DNA from: Sulfurospirillum sp.
GTDB taxonomy: Bacteria > Campylobacterota > Campylobacteria > Campylobacterales > Sulfurospirillaceae
Length of the DNA stretch: 64,000 bases
NCBI GenBank assembly: GCA_016744795.1
Contig: JADGDR010000008.1
Span: forward strand, 44,969-108,968
Direction: 5' to 3'
Under the pieces are notes generated by a model. The model had not been told where the DNA came from. It saw nothing but the letters and a program-made list of their open reading frames with translations, and ran no database searches. Of this stretch, positions 1-10,476 are shown piece after piece. The position numbers and the translations under genes were made by a program. Numbering within the stretch: the stretch's first letter is position 1; each line of letters opens with the position of its first letter.

Positions 1-85
1 TTGCGCAAACTGCACTTCCACTTGGTAAGTATCTTAGTTCACAATCTCTTGTTAAATTTCCTACTAAAATTACTTTATTAAACAT
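1..85 (-). CDS. ssb: Single-stranded DNA-binding protein, N-terminal fragment cut by the window edge
   Basis: Reading the minus strand from the ATG at 85 gives [23 protein letters not shown], the first OB-fold strands of bacterial SSB. The remainder lies beyond the left edge. An AAGGAG ribosome-binding site precedes the start. The gene follows rpsF by 15 bp on the same strand, the usual rpsF-ssb(-rpsR) arrangement. SSB coats single-stranded DNA during replication and repair. A second ATG 4 bp upstream is immediately followed by a stop in its own frame, so 85 is the start. The ORF track omits it because it is partial. Confidence 0.93.
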   Translation of the reverse strand, partial: MFNKVILVGNLTRDCELRYLPSGSAVCA

Positions 86-100
86 ACATGGCTCCTTAGA

Positions 101-595
101 TTAAGCTTCAGTTGTCTCTTGAGTAGCGGCAGGTGCTTCAATAGCAGCTGCTTCTGTAACAACTGTTTCTTCAACAACTGGTGTTTCTTCAACAACTGGT
201 GTTTCTTCAACAACCGGTGTTTCTTCAACAACCGGTGCTTCTGTTTTAGTTTCAGTTTTTGGAGTAAACTTTTCTACTAGTTTATTCCAGTGTCTAATCT
301 CTTTTTGTTTTTCATATTTAACAGTCATAAACTTAATGAAATCTTCACTAATACGAAGGTTACGCTCAACTTCTAAGATAGAATCTGTTGGAGCTTCAAA
401 ATAAAACACACCATAGTGTCCACGTTCAAATTTTTGAACTTGGTAAGCAAGTCTTCTTGTTCCCATATCTTGTAATGCAGCAATTGCTGCGCCATTTTTT
501 TCTAAAATTTCTTTTAGATAGTTAATTTTTGCTTGTAACTCTTCTTCAACCAATGTTGGTTTAAGAACGAAAAGCAATTCATACTTTTTTGTCAT
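101..595 (-). CDS. rpsF: 30S ribosomal protein S6 with an acidic repeat tail
   Basis: S6 binds 16S rRNA with S18 in the small-subunit platform. Residues 1-100 match S6, with the opening KKYELLFVLKP and the core GTRRLAYQVQKFERGHYGVFYF. At 164 aa it is longer than many S6 proteins. The extra length is an acidic, low-complexity C-terminus made of four PVVEET hexapeptides and an Ala/Glu-rich end. The repeats are tandem 18-bp units in the DNA, so length could vary by slippage. The RBS is AAGGAG. It lies between holA and ssb, as in Helicobacter. Confidence 0.95.
   Translation of the reverse strand: MTKKYELLFVLKPTLVEEELQAKINYLKEILEKNGAAIAALQDMGTRRLAYQVQKFERGHYGVFYFEAPTDSILEVERNLRISEDFIKFMTVKYEKQKEIRHWNKLVEKFTPKTETKTEAPVVEETPVVEETPVVEETPVVEETVVTEAAAIEAPAATQETTEA
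165..236 (-). repeat. 18-bp tandem repeat inside rpsF
   Basis: About four consecutive copies of an 18-bp unit (plus strand gtttcttcaacaactggt with single C/T changes) encode PVVEET repeats in the tail of S6. The near identity at DNA level suggests recent expansion by slippage. Confidence 0.85.
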
Positions 596-671
596 TGTTT
601 CTCCTTATGGATTTGACTCTGTTTGACAGAGCAAGAATAGCACTGCATATGCAGTACGAACGCGGAGTATA

Positions 672-1646
672 TTACAAATATGCTTGCAGTTTGATTAAAG
701 AAGAAATAAGATATGAGTTTTTGTCAATATTTTTTGTTTTTTTTAGAGCCAATTCACTTTTAGCTAAATGTTCGAGTAAGTTTTTATAACTTAGTAGATT
801 TATTTTGATACTTTGGTCTGCCCTTTGTTTTGCTAATTGAGGAGGAAGAGGGTATCCTAGTATTGCTCTAGCATCAAAAGAACCATGCATTTTAATATAC
901 ATATGAAAAAGAAGAAGTTGGCTTAGATAATTTTGTATTGAGTTTATGACCCTAACTTCATCTGCTAATCCACTTTCACAAAGAGTAACAAAAGAGTCTT
1001 TTATATCCTCTTTTTTTAGTAGTTTTTCTACAAAAGTATCAAGTCCTACTGAACCAAGACCATAAACAACTCTATCTATATCTACTGAGTGTATTTCACG
1101 TTCAAATAAAGCGAGTTTTTCAAACTCATTTACACACAAAGAGAGATTTTCCAAGTGTAATAAATATAAATGTTGAAGTGTATATCCATTGATATTTAAT
1201 CCAACTTCTTTTGCCTTTACCTGTAGAAGAGTTAAAGCTTCATTAAGATTTGGTTTGAAAAATCTAACAAAGCTTTTTTTAAATGATTTTGCTATGCTCA
1301 TAGCTTTTTTTGAATCACCAAAATACTGAAAAAGAAAAAAACTGTTGTCACTTTTTTCACAAAGACCTACTAAAACATCTAACTCTTTTTTTGGTATTGC
1401 CTTATCACTTTTTATTATGACAATATTTTGCCCGCCAAAAAGAGATGACTGACTTAGATGATTTTTTGCAGTTATAAAATTATATTCATCATAATGAAGT
1501 AAAAGTTTTTCATCATCAGGTTCACTCCAAGAAGCTATTATCTTTTCAGAAAAATAGTTATTTTGATAGTTACACTCTCCATAAAGAAAGATAGTTTTTT
1601 GTAGCTTATTATTATTTAAAAGATTTTCAAATTCTCTTTTATACAT
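672..1646 (-). CDS. holA: DNA polymerase III delta subunit (clamp-loader wrench)
   Basis: Delta opens the beta sliding clamp within the clamp-loader complex. The 324-aa length fits the divergent Campylobacterota HolA. The N-terminus KTIFLYGECNYQNNYF resembles the opening strand and nucleotide-fold region of delta, and the middle and C-terminal parts are helical like the clamp-loader collar. There is no Walker A, as expected for delta. It overlaps the 3' end of rnr by 8 bp and precedes rpsF, matching the order rnr-holA-rpsF-ssb known in Helicobacter. Sequence conservation is low, so the call leans on position. Confidence 0.82.
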   Translation of the reverse strand: MYKREFENLLNNNKLQKTIFLYGECNYQNNYFSEKIIASWSEPDDEKLLLHYDEYNFITAKNHLSQSSLFGGQNIVIIKSDKAIPKKELDVLVGLCEKSDNSFFLFQYFGDSKKAMSIAKSFKKSFVRFFKPNLNEALTLLQVKAKEVGLNINGYTLQHLYLLHLENLSLCVNEFEKLALFEREIHSVDIDRVVYGLGSVGLDTFVEKLLKKEDIKDSFVTLCESGLADEVRVINSIQNYLSQLLLFHMYIKMHGSFDARAILGYPLPPQLAKQRADQSIKINLLSYKNLLEHLAKSELALKKTKNIDKNSYLISSLIKLQAYL

Positions 1647-3579
1647 CTTTACTCACAATTTTAGCATATATTCTACCAGTAGCTATATCTGCTTCAACGA
1701 TTTTGATTATAACTCTCTCAAAAAGTTCTGCTTCATCATCGAGTAAAAATATTCTAGCACCTACTATCTCATCATCAAGTTTTGCTATCGGGTTTTTTGC
1801 TATATCTGTTACTATTGCTTTAACATTTTCTCCAATTCGCTCATTTGCCCATCTTGCAAATTTTCTATCCATATAATCCCAAGCCACTTTGTCACTTTCT
1901 CTTTCAAGATTGCTTATACTTTCACAAAGAGAATCTATATTTTTTAGTAAAAATTCTTTTCTTTTTTTATCTGATTTCAAATCAGCTTTTAGTAGTCTAT
2001 GAAGAGTTAAATCACTATATCTTCGTATAGGAGAAGTAAAGTGAGTATAACTATCAAATCCTAAACCAAAATGACCTTTATTTTGAGGTTCATATACTGC
2101 TTTTTGTTGAGCTCTTATAATGAGTTTATCTACTTCTTCGCGTATATCAATTTCATCTGCTTTTTTTTGAAGATGCTTTATAAGAAGTGGAATTTCTGGA
2201 TTAAATTTTTCATGTATGCCAACATAAGCCAAATCTTCGAGTAGTTTTTCTATTTTTGAAAGACTTGGTTCACCATGAGTTCTAAATATTCCATACTCTA
2301 GTTTTTTTGCTGCGGCTTTATTTGCCAAAAGCATACAGTCTTCTATTAGTGAGTGCGAAGCCGTCTCTTTTTCAATGCGTGTTGATATAAGATTTTGTTT
2401 TTCATCTACAATCATTCTAGTATCTGATGAACGAAATTCAAAAGAGTTTTTTAGTCTTTTGTTTCTAACTTTTTTCATAAATTCATTTAATGGAAGTAGT
2501 GATTTTAATATTTTTTTATCTATTTCATTTTGTTGTGAGAAATCACCTTCTAAAAAGTTATCTATCTCTTCGTAGGTATATCTTCTTTTTGAATGAATTA
2601 CAGCATTTAAAAGTTCTTCTTTTATAGGAGCATAGCTATTTTTATCTAGTGTGATTTTAAAAACAAATGCAAGCCTATCAACATCAGGTTTAAGTGAACA
2701 TATGTTTTCACTTAGTGAGCGTGGAAGCATAGGGATTGATTTATGAGGAAAGTATATGGAAAAAGCTCTTTGTTTTGCTTCTTTATCAATGTGCCCCATA
2801 TCAAAAATATATTCACTAACGTCTGCTATAGCTACATAAAGAGTTGAATTTTCTACATCAAAGTAAACTGCATCATCAAAGTCTTTTGCATCTACTGGGT
2901 CTATGGTACAAAAATCAAGCTGAGTTAAATCTACTCTATCTGGATAAAAAGATTTATCTACATAATTGCCATGAGATGCGGCTTCTAATTCAGCTTTTTC
3001 ACTAAAAGACTCAGTTTTTTCAAAAATAGCCATAGAAATTTTTTCATCTATTGTTGGGTCACTCAAAATTCCTAAAACTTCGACTAGTGTTCCTGTTTCA
3101 TTGTCTATTTTTAGTACAGTTCCATCTGGCAGTTGTTTAAGTGATTTTTGTGTTGCAGTTATGTCTTGAACAAGCGTTGTTTTTACATTTACACCAACTA
3201 CTCTTTTATGCAGAATTTTTGTATAGACTAAGCTTGTTGCATGTTTTCTTTTTGCTATATGTATAACTTTTGCTTTAGGACGACCTTGTTTAGTGTGAAG
3301 TCTTTTTACAATGACTATATCACCTCTCATAGCCCCATTTGTATCGCTTGCTTCAACTAAGAGGTCTTTCATTTGTTTGTTAGCATAAGTTTTAACAAAA
3401 CCTGTTCCACCAAAGGTTATATCTATAGTTCCTGCTCGATATCTTGAATCAAGTGTATATGTTCCTTTGTTAAGTTTGATAGCTTTTAGTCTTACAAGGT
3501 CATTTATGAGGGAGGAAAATTCAGAAGGAATCTCCTCGTTTGCCACACCATGGCTCAGTGCGAGGAGAAGTTCTATCAC
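1639..3579 (-). CDS. rnr: Ribonuclease R (RNB-family 3'-5' exoribonuclease)
   Basis: A processive exoribonuclease that degrades structured RNA. The 646-aa protein has N-terminal OB/cold-shock-like segments (FGGTGFVKTY near residue 55), then the RNB domain with the metal-binding signature DFCTIDPVDAKDFDDAV near residues 220-240. The HFTSPIRRYSDLTLHRLL motif and a short S1-like C-terminus follow. The start is a GTG whose GTGA overlaps the stop of the upstream HDOD gene, so the two are probably translationally coupled. It is shorter than gamma-proteobacterial RNase R but normal for this phylum. Confidence 0.93.
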   Translation of the reverse strand: MIELLLALSHGVANEEIPSEFSSLINDLVRLKAIKLNKGTYTLDSRYRAGTIDITFGGTGFVKTYANKQMKDLLVEASDTNGAMRGDIVIVKRLHTKQGRPKAKVIHIAKRKHATSLVYTKILHKRVVGVNVKTTLVQDITATQKSLKQLPDGTVLKIDNETGTLVEVLGILSDPTIDEKISMAIFEKTESFSEKAELEAASHGNYVDKSFYPDRVDLTQLDFCTIDPVDAKDFDDAVYFDVENSTLYVAIADVSEYIFDMGHIDKEAKQRAFSIYFPHKSIPMLPRSLSENICSLKPDVDRLAFVFKITLDKNSYAPIKEELLNAVIHSKRRYTYEEIDNFLEGDFSQQNEIDKKILKSLLPLNEFMKKVRNKRLKNSFEFRSSDTRMIVDEKQNLISTRIEKETASHSLIEDCMLLANKAAAKKLEYGIFRTHGEPSLSKIEKLLEDLAYVGIHEKFNPEIPLLIKHLQKKADEIDIREEVDKLIIRAQQKAVYEPQNKGHFGLGFDSYTHFTSPIRRYSDLTLHRLLKADLKSDKKRKEFLLKNIDSLCESISNLERESDKVAWDYMDRKFARWANERIGENVKAIVTDIAKNPIAKLDDEIVGARIFLLDDEAELFERVIIKIVEADIATGRIYAKIVSKDV

Positions 3580-4388
3580 TGTTTAACTTTTTCTATTGCG
3601 TTTAAAAATACTTCTTGGTTTAAATTATTTGAAGCGAGCATCTCTAAAGATGAAGATATATCTTTATCTTCAAATTGTCCAAATATATTGATACACTTTT
3701 TAATGATTAAAAGCGTTGTCGCATAAGGTCGTATATGCTCATCTGCATTTAGCGGTGAATTTGAGTATCTTATTGTATCTACAAGTTCTGGTTCTAAATT
3801 CCATTGCTCAAATATCTTAGCTGTAATTTCTTCATTAGAAAACCCAACTGCCTCATTTTCTAATGCTGAAAGTTCTGAAGGTGTATTTATTTTTTTAAGA
3901 CCTATTAAAAAATCTTCATTTTTATTTTGCTCTATGAGTTCATTTGCTATGATTATTTTACCAACTTCCATCATAAAAGAGGCGGGTAGAAGAATGTCTA
4001 ACATCTGTGTATCTACTTTTGAAAACCAGTTAAAAGTTAAGGCACTTTGAGCAACACTTATTTCTAAAAATTTAGCATTTGTTAAATCATAAGGAGATAG
4101 GTTTATTTTGATGTTTTGTTTAATAGCACTAGAGAGTGCAAAACCTCTGATAGTTGCCATACCAAATAAAGAGATAGCATGAGAAATATTTTTTATCTCA
4201 CGACTAAATCCATATAGAGGTGAATTTGAGGATTTAAGTATGTTTGCTGTGAGCATAGGGTCACCCTCTACGACTTTAACTAAGTCATTTAGTGAACTAT
4301 TTTTATCTGTGCATATTCTTTGTATTTTCATGATTGTGTCATCAAGTGGTGGAAGTGCTTTTATTTTCTTAAGTATGTTGCTATCCAT
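3576..4388 (-). CDS. HDOD domain protein
   Basis: A 270-aa protein that is essentially a single HDOD domain (LPPLDDTIMKIQRIC, GDPMLTANILKSSNSPLYG, ISHAISLFGMATIRGFAL). HDOD proteins are catalytically degenerate relatives of HD phosphohydrolases, found as signalling or scaffolding modules in motility, biofilm and stress regulation. No effector domain is fused, so its target is unknown. It is the first gene of the leftward HDOD-rnr-holA-rpsF-ssb block and overlaps rnr by 4 bp, suggesting co-expression with RNA-decay and replication genes. Confidence 0.85.
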   Translation of the reverse strand: MDSNILKKIKALPPLDDTIMKIQRICTDKNSSLNDLVKVVEGDPMLTANILKSSNSPLYGFSREIKNISHAISLFGMATIRGFALSSAIKQNIKINLSPYDLTNAKFLEISVAQSALTFNWFSKVDTQMLDILLPASFMMEVGKIIIANELIEQNKNEDFLIGLKKINTPSELSALENEAVGFSNEEITAKIFEQWNLEPELVDTIRYSNSPLNADEHIRPYATTLLIIKKCINIFGQFEDKDISSSLEMLASNNLNQEVFLNAIEKVKQ

Positions 4389-4443
4389 AAGTGTTCCCTA
4401 ATTTGTTATTTAGCCTATTTTACCTATTGTTAGTTTATAGTTT

Positions 4444-4459
4444 CCTTTACATGTAAGGG
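4444..4459. repeat. Palindromic TTACATGTAA element, divergent intergenic copy
   Basis: CCTTTACATGTAAGGG lies between the divergent HDOD gene and ilvC. It is an extragenic copy of the palindrome that recurs through the window (see findings). Its position in a shared promoter region would also fit a dimeric regulator site, but the many intragenic copies argue against a purely promoter role. Confidence 0.7.
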
Positions 4460-4518
4460 TGAGAAATATTATTCTAAGTATGATTTAGTTAAAATAACGT
4501 AAATTAATAAAAGGGTAA

Positions 4519-5544
<1,026 letters not shown>

Positions 5545-5549
5545 AAACC

Positions 5550-5581
5550 TTTACATGTAGGGAATCTTCTCTACATGTAAA
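5550..5581 (+). terminator. Hairpin built from two inverted copies of the TTACATGTA palindrome, ilvC-minD gap
   Basis: TTTACATGTAG (5550-5560) and CTACATGTAAA (5571-5581) form a perfect 11-bp stem with a 10-nt loop right after ilvC. No T-run follows, so it may act as an RNA 3'-end stabiliser or weak terminator rather than a classical intrinsic terminator. Each arm is itself nearly palindromic, so a cruciform is also possible. Confidence 0.6.
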
Positions 5582-5601
5582 CCTATAAAGCGGAGAATAA
5601 C

Positions 5602-6411
5602 TTGGGAACAATCATAACTGTAACATCTGGAAAAGGCGGTGTTGGAAAGTCAACTACAACAGCAAATCTAGCAGTAGGGCTTGCTAATCTTGGTAAAAAA
5701 GTAGTAGCAATAGATTTTGATATTGGGTTAAGAAACCTTGATATGATTTTAGGGCTTGAAAACCGTATTGTTTATGATGTTGTTGATGTTATGGAAGAAC
5801 GTTGTAACCTTTCTCAAGCACTTATTAACGATAAAAAAGCAAAAAACCTTTATTTCTTACCCGCGAGTCAAACAAAAGATAAAGACGTACTAGAACGTGA
5901 TAAAGTAAAAAAACTTCTTCTTTCACTTAAAAAACAGTTCGATATTGTTTTACTAGATTCTCCTGCTGGAATAGAGAGTGGTTTTGAACACTCAATATTT
6001 TTAGCTGATAGAGCCTTAATAGTCTCTACCCCTGATGTTAGTTCAGTTCGTGATGCTGATCGTGTTATAGGCATTATAGATGCCAAAAGTGAAAAAGCAA
6101 AAAATGGAGAAGAGGTAGAAAAACACGTTATTATTAACCGTATTAAACCAGAAATGGTTGAAGCTGGTAATATGCTTAGTACAGAAGATGTTCTTAGTAT
6201 TTTAGCATTACCACTTATAGGCGTTGTTCCTGATGATGAAGACATAATTGGTTCAACTAATATGGGTGATCCTATCATAAATAAAGAAAAATCAATTTCA
6301 GCAGAGAGTTACAGAAGAATTTCAAGAAGAGTTTTAGGCGAAGAGATAGAGTTTTTGGATTTGAAAGCTAAAAAGGGATTTTTTAAAGCCATAAAAAGTA
6401 TTTTCAAATGA
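5602..6411 (+). CDS. minD: Septum site-determining ATPase MinD
   Basis: Membrane-associated ATPase that recruits the division inhibitor MinC and is driven by MinE. The deviant Walker A motif is GKGGVGKST at residues 10-18, with later conserved segments [13 protein letters not shown] and [15 protein letters not shown]. The C-terminus FFKAIKSIF is the expected amphipathic membrane-targeting helix. The start is TTG with GGAG upstream, giving [13 protein letters not shown], the normal MinD start. minE overlaps it by 4 bp (ATGA). No minC is visible here. Confidence 0.96.
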   Translation: MGTIITVTSGKGGVGKSTTTANLAVGLANLGKKVVAIDFDIGLRNLDMILGLENRIVYDVVDVMEERCNLSQALINDKKAKNLYFLPASQTKDKDVLERDKVKKLLLSLKKQFDIVLLDSPAGIESGFEHSIFLADRALIVSTPDVSSVRDADRVIGIIDAKSEKAKNGEEVEKHVIINRIKPEMVEAGNMLSTEDVLSILALPLIGVVPDDEDIIGSTNMGDPIINKEKSISAESYRRISRRVLGEEIEFLDLKAKKGFFKAIKSIFK

Positions 6412-6650
6412 GTTTCTTAAGTAGTATATTTGGAAATAAAAAGAGTAGCGCTAGTGTTGCAAAAGATAGACTTACTATCATGTTAGCCCATGAAAGAGTA
6501 AACTGCAAACTTCCATATTTAGATGATTTAAGAAATGATTTGATAGAAGTTATAAAAAAGTATACTTCAGTTGATGATGTAAAGATAAGTTCACAAAATA
6601 ATCAAAATATAGAAATGCTTGAAATTGAGATAATTCTTGGCAAAAAATAG
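6408..6650 (+). CDS. minE: Cell division topological specificity factor MinE
   Basis: An 80-aa partner of MinD. It stimulates MinD ATPase and drives pole-to-pole oscillation. The sequence has the N-terminal membrane-targeting part ([15 protein letters not shown]), the conserved [35 protein letters not shown] contact region and the C-terminal beta-rich topological domain. It is translationally coupled to minD and overlapped by 14 bp at its 3' end by the next gene. Confidence 0.94.
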   Translation: MSFLSSIFGNKKSSASVAKDRLTIMLAHERVNCKLPYLDDLRNDLIEVIKKYTSVDDVKISSQNNQNIEMLEIEIILGKK

Positions 6651-7686
6651 CAGAAAAAAGAAAAAAAGTAGTAAAATAAATACTTTTTTTTCTAAGAAAA
6701 AGATAGCGCTTGTTTTATTGGCTTGTTTTAGTGCTTTTGCTATAGTTTATGGAGTTAACTATTTTCAGTTAATACAATCTAAAAGTGTGAATGAAAAATC
6801 AACAGAACTCTTGATGGACAAGATGCAAAAAATGCTTGATGATGAGAAAAAAAGGTTAGATTCTATTCCTAAGTACGAAAAAGAAAAAAAGCTTAAAAAA
6901 CTACCTCCTGTTGCAATCATAAAACCTAAAGAGATTGAAAAAGAGACTCATCTTTCAGAGATAAAAGATTATAAAAAAAGCTTGGAAGCAGAAGCTAAAA
7001 AACCAAAGAAACCTTTACATGTAGAGAAAAAAGTTATCTACAGTGGTAAGCCAAAACTTGCTATTATTATAGATGATGTTGCATATGTACATCAAACTAG
7101 ACTTATTAAACAAATTCCTTTTAAAGTTAGTCCATCATTTTTTCCACCTACAAAAAGGCACCCTGATACCATAAATCTTTCAAAAGATTTTAAATTTGCT
7201 ATGATTCATCTCCCTGCTGAAGCTTTGAGTTATGGAAAACCTGAACCACAAACTCTTAGAGTTGCTGATTCAGTGATTGAGATGCGAAAGAGAATTAAAC
7301 AAATCAAAAAATGGTTCCCAACAATAAAATATTATAATAACCATACAGGAAGTAAGTTCACTTCAGATTATGAAGCTATGGACCGACTTATGAGAATTAT
7401 GAGAGATGAAAAATTACACTTTGTAGACAGTCGAACAACGGCAAGAACAAAAGCTCCTGAATTGGCTAAAAAATATGGTTTAAAACTTTACTCTAGAGAT
7501 ATTTTTATAGATAATGATATAGATAAAAAACTAATTAAAAAGCAGTTAAAAAAAGCTGTAGCAATAGCTAAAAAAAGAGGCTATGCAGTTGCTATAGGGC
7601 ATCCTCACGAAAACACGCTCAGAGTACTTATTGGTGCAAAAGATATGCTAAAAGATGTTGATTTAGTTTATTTAAAAGACTTATAA
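6637..7686 (+). CDS. Divergent polysaccharide deacetylase family protein (YibQ/DUF610)
   Basis: A 349-aa protein. Residues 1-20 are very basic, residues 24-42 form one membrane helix, and a charged periplasmic linker runs to about residue 145. The conserved domain follows, with PKLAIIIDDVAYV, a FKFAMIHLPAEA strand, HTGSKFTSDYEAM, FVDSRTTA and AIGHPHENTL. It has the NodB-like barrel of divergent polysaccharide deacetylases, whose activity and substrate are not established. The start is a TTG inside minE (14-bp overlap), and its stop overlaps the dprA start by one base. Confidence 0.85.
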   Translation: MAKNSRKKKKSSKINTFFSKKKIALVLLACFSAFAIVYGVNYFQLIQSKSVNEKSTELLMDKMQKMLDDEKKRLDSIPKYEKEKKLKKLPPVAIIKPKEIEKETHLSEIKDYKKSLEAEAKKPKKPLHVEKKVIYSGKPKLAIIIDDVAYVHQTRLIKQIPFKVSPSFFPPTKRHPDTINLSKDFKFAMIHLPAEALSYGKPEPQTLRVADSVIEMRKRIKQIKKWFPTIKYYNNHTGSKFTSDYEAMDRLMRIMRDEKLHFVDSRTTARTKAPELAKKYGLKLYSRDIFIDNDIDKKLIKKQLKKAVAIAKKRGYAVAIGHPHENTLRVLIGAKDMLKDVDLVYLKDL

Positions 7687-8456
7687 TGATAAATGAAGTT
7701 CAATTTCATATAAATGAGTTGGACTTTATGAAAAAATATCCTAAAGAGCTTTTTTATATGGGTAATATAGAAGTTCTTAAAAGAAAAAAAATCTCTATTA
7801 TTGGAACACGTAGACCATCTTCTTATACTAAGTTTCAAACAGCAAAAATTTCATCTGAACTCTCAAAACGAGGAGTTTGTGTTGTAAGTGGTGCTGCTAT
7901 GGGAGTGGACTCTATAGCTCATAAAAATGCAGGATCAAAAAACACTATAGCTGTTATGGCAAATGGACTTGATATAAGATATCCAAATATAAATAAATCT
8001 ATTATAACAAGCATAGAAGAAGAGGGTTTAACACTCAGCCAGTTTAAAGCTGGATTTAGAGCAACTTCTTGGAGTTTTGTAGTTCGTAATGAAATAGTAG
8101 TCTCTTTAGGCGATATTCTTATAGTTTCAGAGGCAGATTTAAAAAGCGGAAGTATGCGTAGTGTTGAATATGCTTTAAAAATGCAAAAAAAAATATATGT
8201 TTTACCTCATAGATTAGGTGAAAGTGAAGGAACAAACTATCTTTTAAAAAATTCTTTAGCAACTGCAATTTATGATGTAGATGAGTTTGTATCTCAGTTT
8301 GGTTCTATATGTAAACACAATTATGATGGTTTTTTAGAGTTTTGTAAAACAAATCCAACTTATGAAGATGGTATCAAAAAGTTTGGTGATAAAGTCTTTG
8401 AAAATGAGTTAAATGGTAAAATTTCTGTTATAAACAACATTATATCGGTTAATTAA
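7686..8456 (+). CDS. dprA: DNA processing protein DprA/Smf, natural transformation
   Basis: DprA binds incoming single-stranded DNA during natural transformation and loads RecA. The 256-aa protein is a Rossmann-like Smf domain (KKISIIGTRRPSSYT, GVCVVSGAAMGVDSIAHKNA, TIAVMANGLDIRYPNIN, GDILIVSEADLKSGSMRSVEYAL) without the extra C-terminal winged helix seen in longer DprAs. The start ATG overlaps the upstream stop (TAATG). Its presence implies competence, which bears on the repeated palindrome described in findings. Confidence 0.9.
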   Translation: MINEVQFHINELDFMKKYPKELFYMGNIEVLKRKKISIIGTRRPSSYTKFQTAKISSELSKRGVCVVSGAAMGVDSIAHKNAGSKNTIAVMANGLDIRYPNINKSIITSIEEEGLTLSQFKAGFRATSWSFVVRNEIVVSLGDILIVSEADLKSGSMRSVEYALKMQKKIYVLPHRLGESEGTNYLLKNSLATAIYDVDEFVSQFGSICKHNYDGFLEFCKTNPTYEDGIKKFGDKVFENELNGKISVINNIISVN

Positions 8457-8513
8457 GCATGAATTACTCTTAATTGGATTAGAATCTAAAATATTAAAGA
8501 TAAGGAGGCGAAG

Positions 8514-10394
8514 GTGAGTTTTAAAAATAAAATAGGATTGGTTGTTTCAGTTATAGTCTTTTTAGGGCTGAGTATGTTTGGTATTTTTAGTTATGTTGAT
8601 ACTAAAAAGAGTAGCGTTCTTCAAGTTCAAGCTACACTACTTTCAAAAGCGGAAGGTTTAACAAACTATATAGATTTATGGCTTAGAAATAAAAAAAATA
8701 CAGTTGCCAATACAGCTGAAATCTTTAAATATTCAGAAGATTCTTGGGAAGGAGAATTAGTTCCTAAACTTAAGAAATATGCAGATAGAATTGGTGCAAT
8801 TGAAGCGTATATTGCTTTTAAAGATGGAAGGATTATTCTTGCTACAGGAACTAAGTTACCTGATGGGTATGACCCAAGAAAAAGGCCTTGGTATATTAAG
8901 GCTAAAAAAGATAAAAAAATGGGTATTACAGATGCCTACATTGATGCTTTTACGAAAAAATATATTGTAACAATTATGGCTCCAGTTTTTTATGATTCTG
9001 ATTTTATTGGTGTTTATGGTGTTGATTTAGCATTAGATGATTTATTAAAAGAGATTGATAGTGTAAAATTTGATGGTGGATATGGTATTCTTTTAGATGG
9101 TAAAAATAGATTTATTGCACATCCCGAAAAAACATTGTTAGGAAAAGATTTATCAAAAGTTATGCCAACAATGGCTAGTGCTTTAAAAAGCCCAAAAGGT
9201 TCTTTTATAGAGTATACATATAAGGGAAAAGAAAAACTTTTTGCATATTTTGTTTCAAAGGAGAGTGGTTGGACTCCAGGTATTACATTTGATAAAAAAA
9301 CTGCTTATGCCTTTTTAAATAAACAAGCAATGGGTCTTTTTTTGTTAGGATTAATTATTTTGGCAATTACTTTATTAGTAGTTGTTTTTGGAACAAGAAT
9401 TTTAATGAGACCTCTTGATAATCTTAATGAATTGGTAAAAGGTATGGCTGGAAGTGAAGGGGATTTACGCCAACGTCTTGAAGTAAAATCAAATGATGAA
9501 TTTGGAGAAGTCTCAAAAAATATAAATCTTTTTATAGAAAAACTTCATAAGATAGTCAAAGTTTCAAAAGGTATAAGTGCTGAAAATTCAGCTATCTCAG
9601 AAGAGCTTTCTCAAACAGCGGCAGAAGTTGGCAAAAATGTAGAACAAGAATCAGCAATAGTTACCAACACAAGAACTACAGGTATGGAGTTAAGCTCTTA
9701 TCTTGATGGTGCAGTTGAAAAAGCAAAATTATCTCTAGTTGAGCTCGAAAATACTTTTAGTAGCGTAAATAATGTAAAAACTAAAGTAGAAGAGTTAGAA
9801 AACACTATGCAAGGAACTTCTCAAAAAGAACAAGATTTAGCAGAAAAACTCAATCAGGTAAGCCAAAATACAAATGAAGTTAAAGAGGTCCTTAATATTA
9901 TCAAAGATATTGCAGACCAGACAAATCTTCTTGCCTTAAATGCTGCAATAGAAGCAGCACGTGCAGGAGAACAGGGACGAGGTTTTGCAGTTGTTGCTGA
10001 TGAAGTACGAAAATTGGCGGAGAGAACACAAAAGTCTCTTGTTGAAATTGATGCTACTATAAATATAGTAGTTCAATCAATTATGGAGGCAAATAGTGAG
10101 ATTTCAGAAAATGCGAAAGATGTTCATGATTTGGCTGATGTTTCTGTAGAACTACAAAATCAGATGGTTGAGATTTCAAATGTAATCAATCAAACTATAA
10201 GTGATGCTAGTAAAACAGTAGATGATTTTTCTGATACATCTAAAAAAGTACAAGATATAGTTAACGAAGTAGATGCGGTGAATGATATTTCTGCAAGTAA
10301 TGTAGAGAGTGTTGAAAATGTTTCAACTGCTTCAGGACATCTACACTCAATGACAGAGAAGTTAAATAATGAATTGGGGAAATTTAAATCATAA
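8514..10394 (+). CDS. Methyl-accepting chemotaxis protein with an amino-acid-type dCache sensor
   Basis: A 626-aa transmembrane chemoreceptor. TM1 is at about residues 7-27, a periplasmic double-Cache domain at about 30-270, TM2 at about 273-293 and HAMP to about 350. The signalling coil contains the hairpin tip [40 protein letters not shown]. In the distal Cache, Y119, R124, W126, Y127, Y142 and D171 have the spacing of the dCache amino-acid-binding motif as I recall it from PctA. A strong AAGGAGG site precedes the GTG start. The end lacks an obvious CheR-tether pentapeptide. Confidence 0.93.
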   Translation: MSFKNKIGLVVSVIVFLGLSMFGIFSYVDTKKSSVLQVQATLLSKAEGLTNYIDLWLRNKKNTVANTAEIFKYSEDSWEGELVPKLKKYADRIGAIEAYIAFKDGRIILATGTKLPDGYDPRKRPWYIKAKKDKKMGITDAYIDAFTKKYIVTIMAPVFYDSDFIGVYGVDLALDDLLKEIDSVKFDGGYGILLDGKNRFIAHPEKTLLGKDLSKVMPTMASALKSPKGSFIEYTYKGKEKLFAYFVSKESGWTPGITFDKKTAYAFLNKQAMGLFLLGLIILAITLLVVVFGTRILMRPLDNLNELVKGMAGSEGDLRQRLEVKSNDEFGEVSKNINLFIEKLHKIVKVSKGISAENSAISEELSQTAAEVGKNVEQESAIVTNTRTTGMELSSYLDGAVEKAKLSLVELENTFSSVNNVKTKVEELENTMQGTSQKEQDLAEKLNQVSQNTNEVKEVLNIIKDIADQTNLLALNAAIEAARAGEQGRGFAVVADEVRKLAERTQKSLVEIDATINIVVQSIMEANSEISENAKDVHDLADVSVELQNQMVEISNVINQTISDASKTVDDFSDTSKKVQDIVNEVDAVNDISASNVESVENVSTASGHLHSMTEKLNNELGKFKS

Positions 10395-10476
10395 AATTGA
10401 TATAGAACATTTCATTGTAATTAAAAGGTAATTTTTTTAATGTAGTATTAAAAAGAAAAAATTTAAGGAGAAAAAT

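Noticed and set aside
4444-4459. TTTACATGTAAG upstream of ilvC as a specific operator for an ilvC regulator
   Set aside because: The same word recurs in coding regions of many unrelated genes, so a dedicated ilvC operator is not the simplest reading.
5868-6278. Minus-strand ORF of 136 aa opposite minD
   Set aside because: Entirely contained in minD, low-complexity Ser/Thr-rich translation typical of an antisense shadow.
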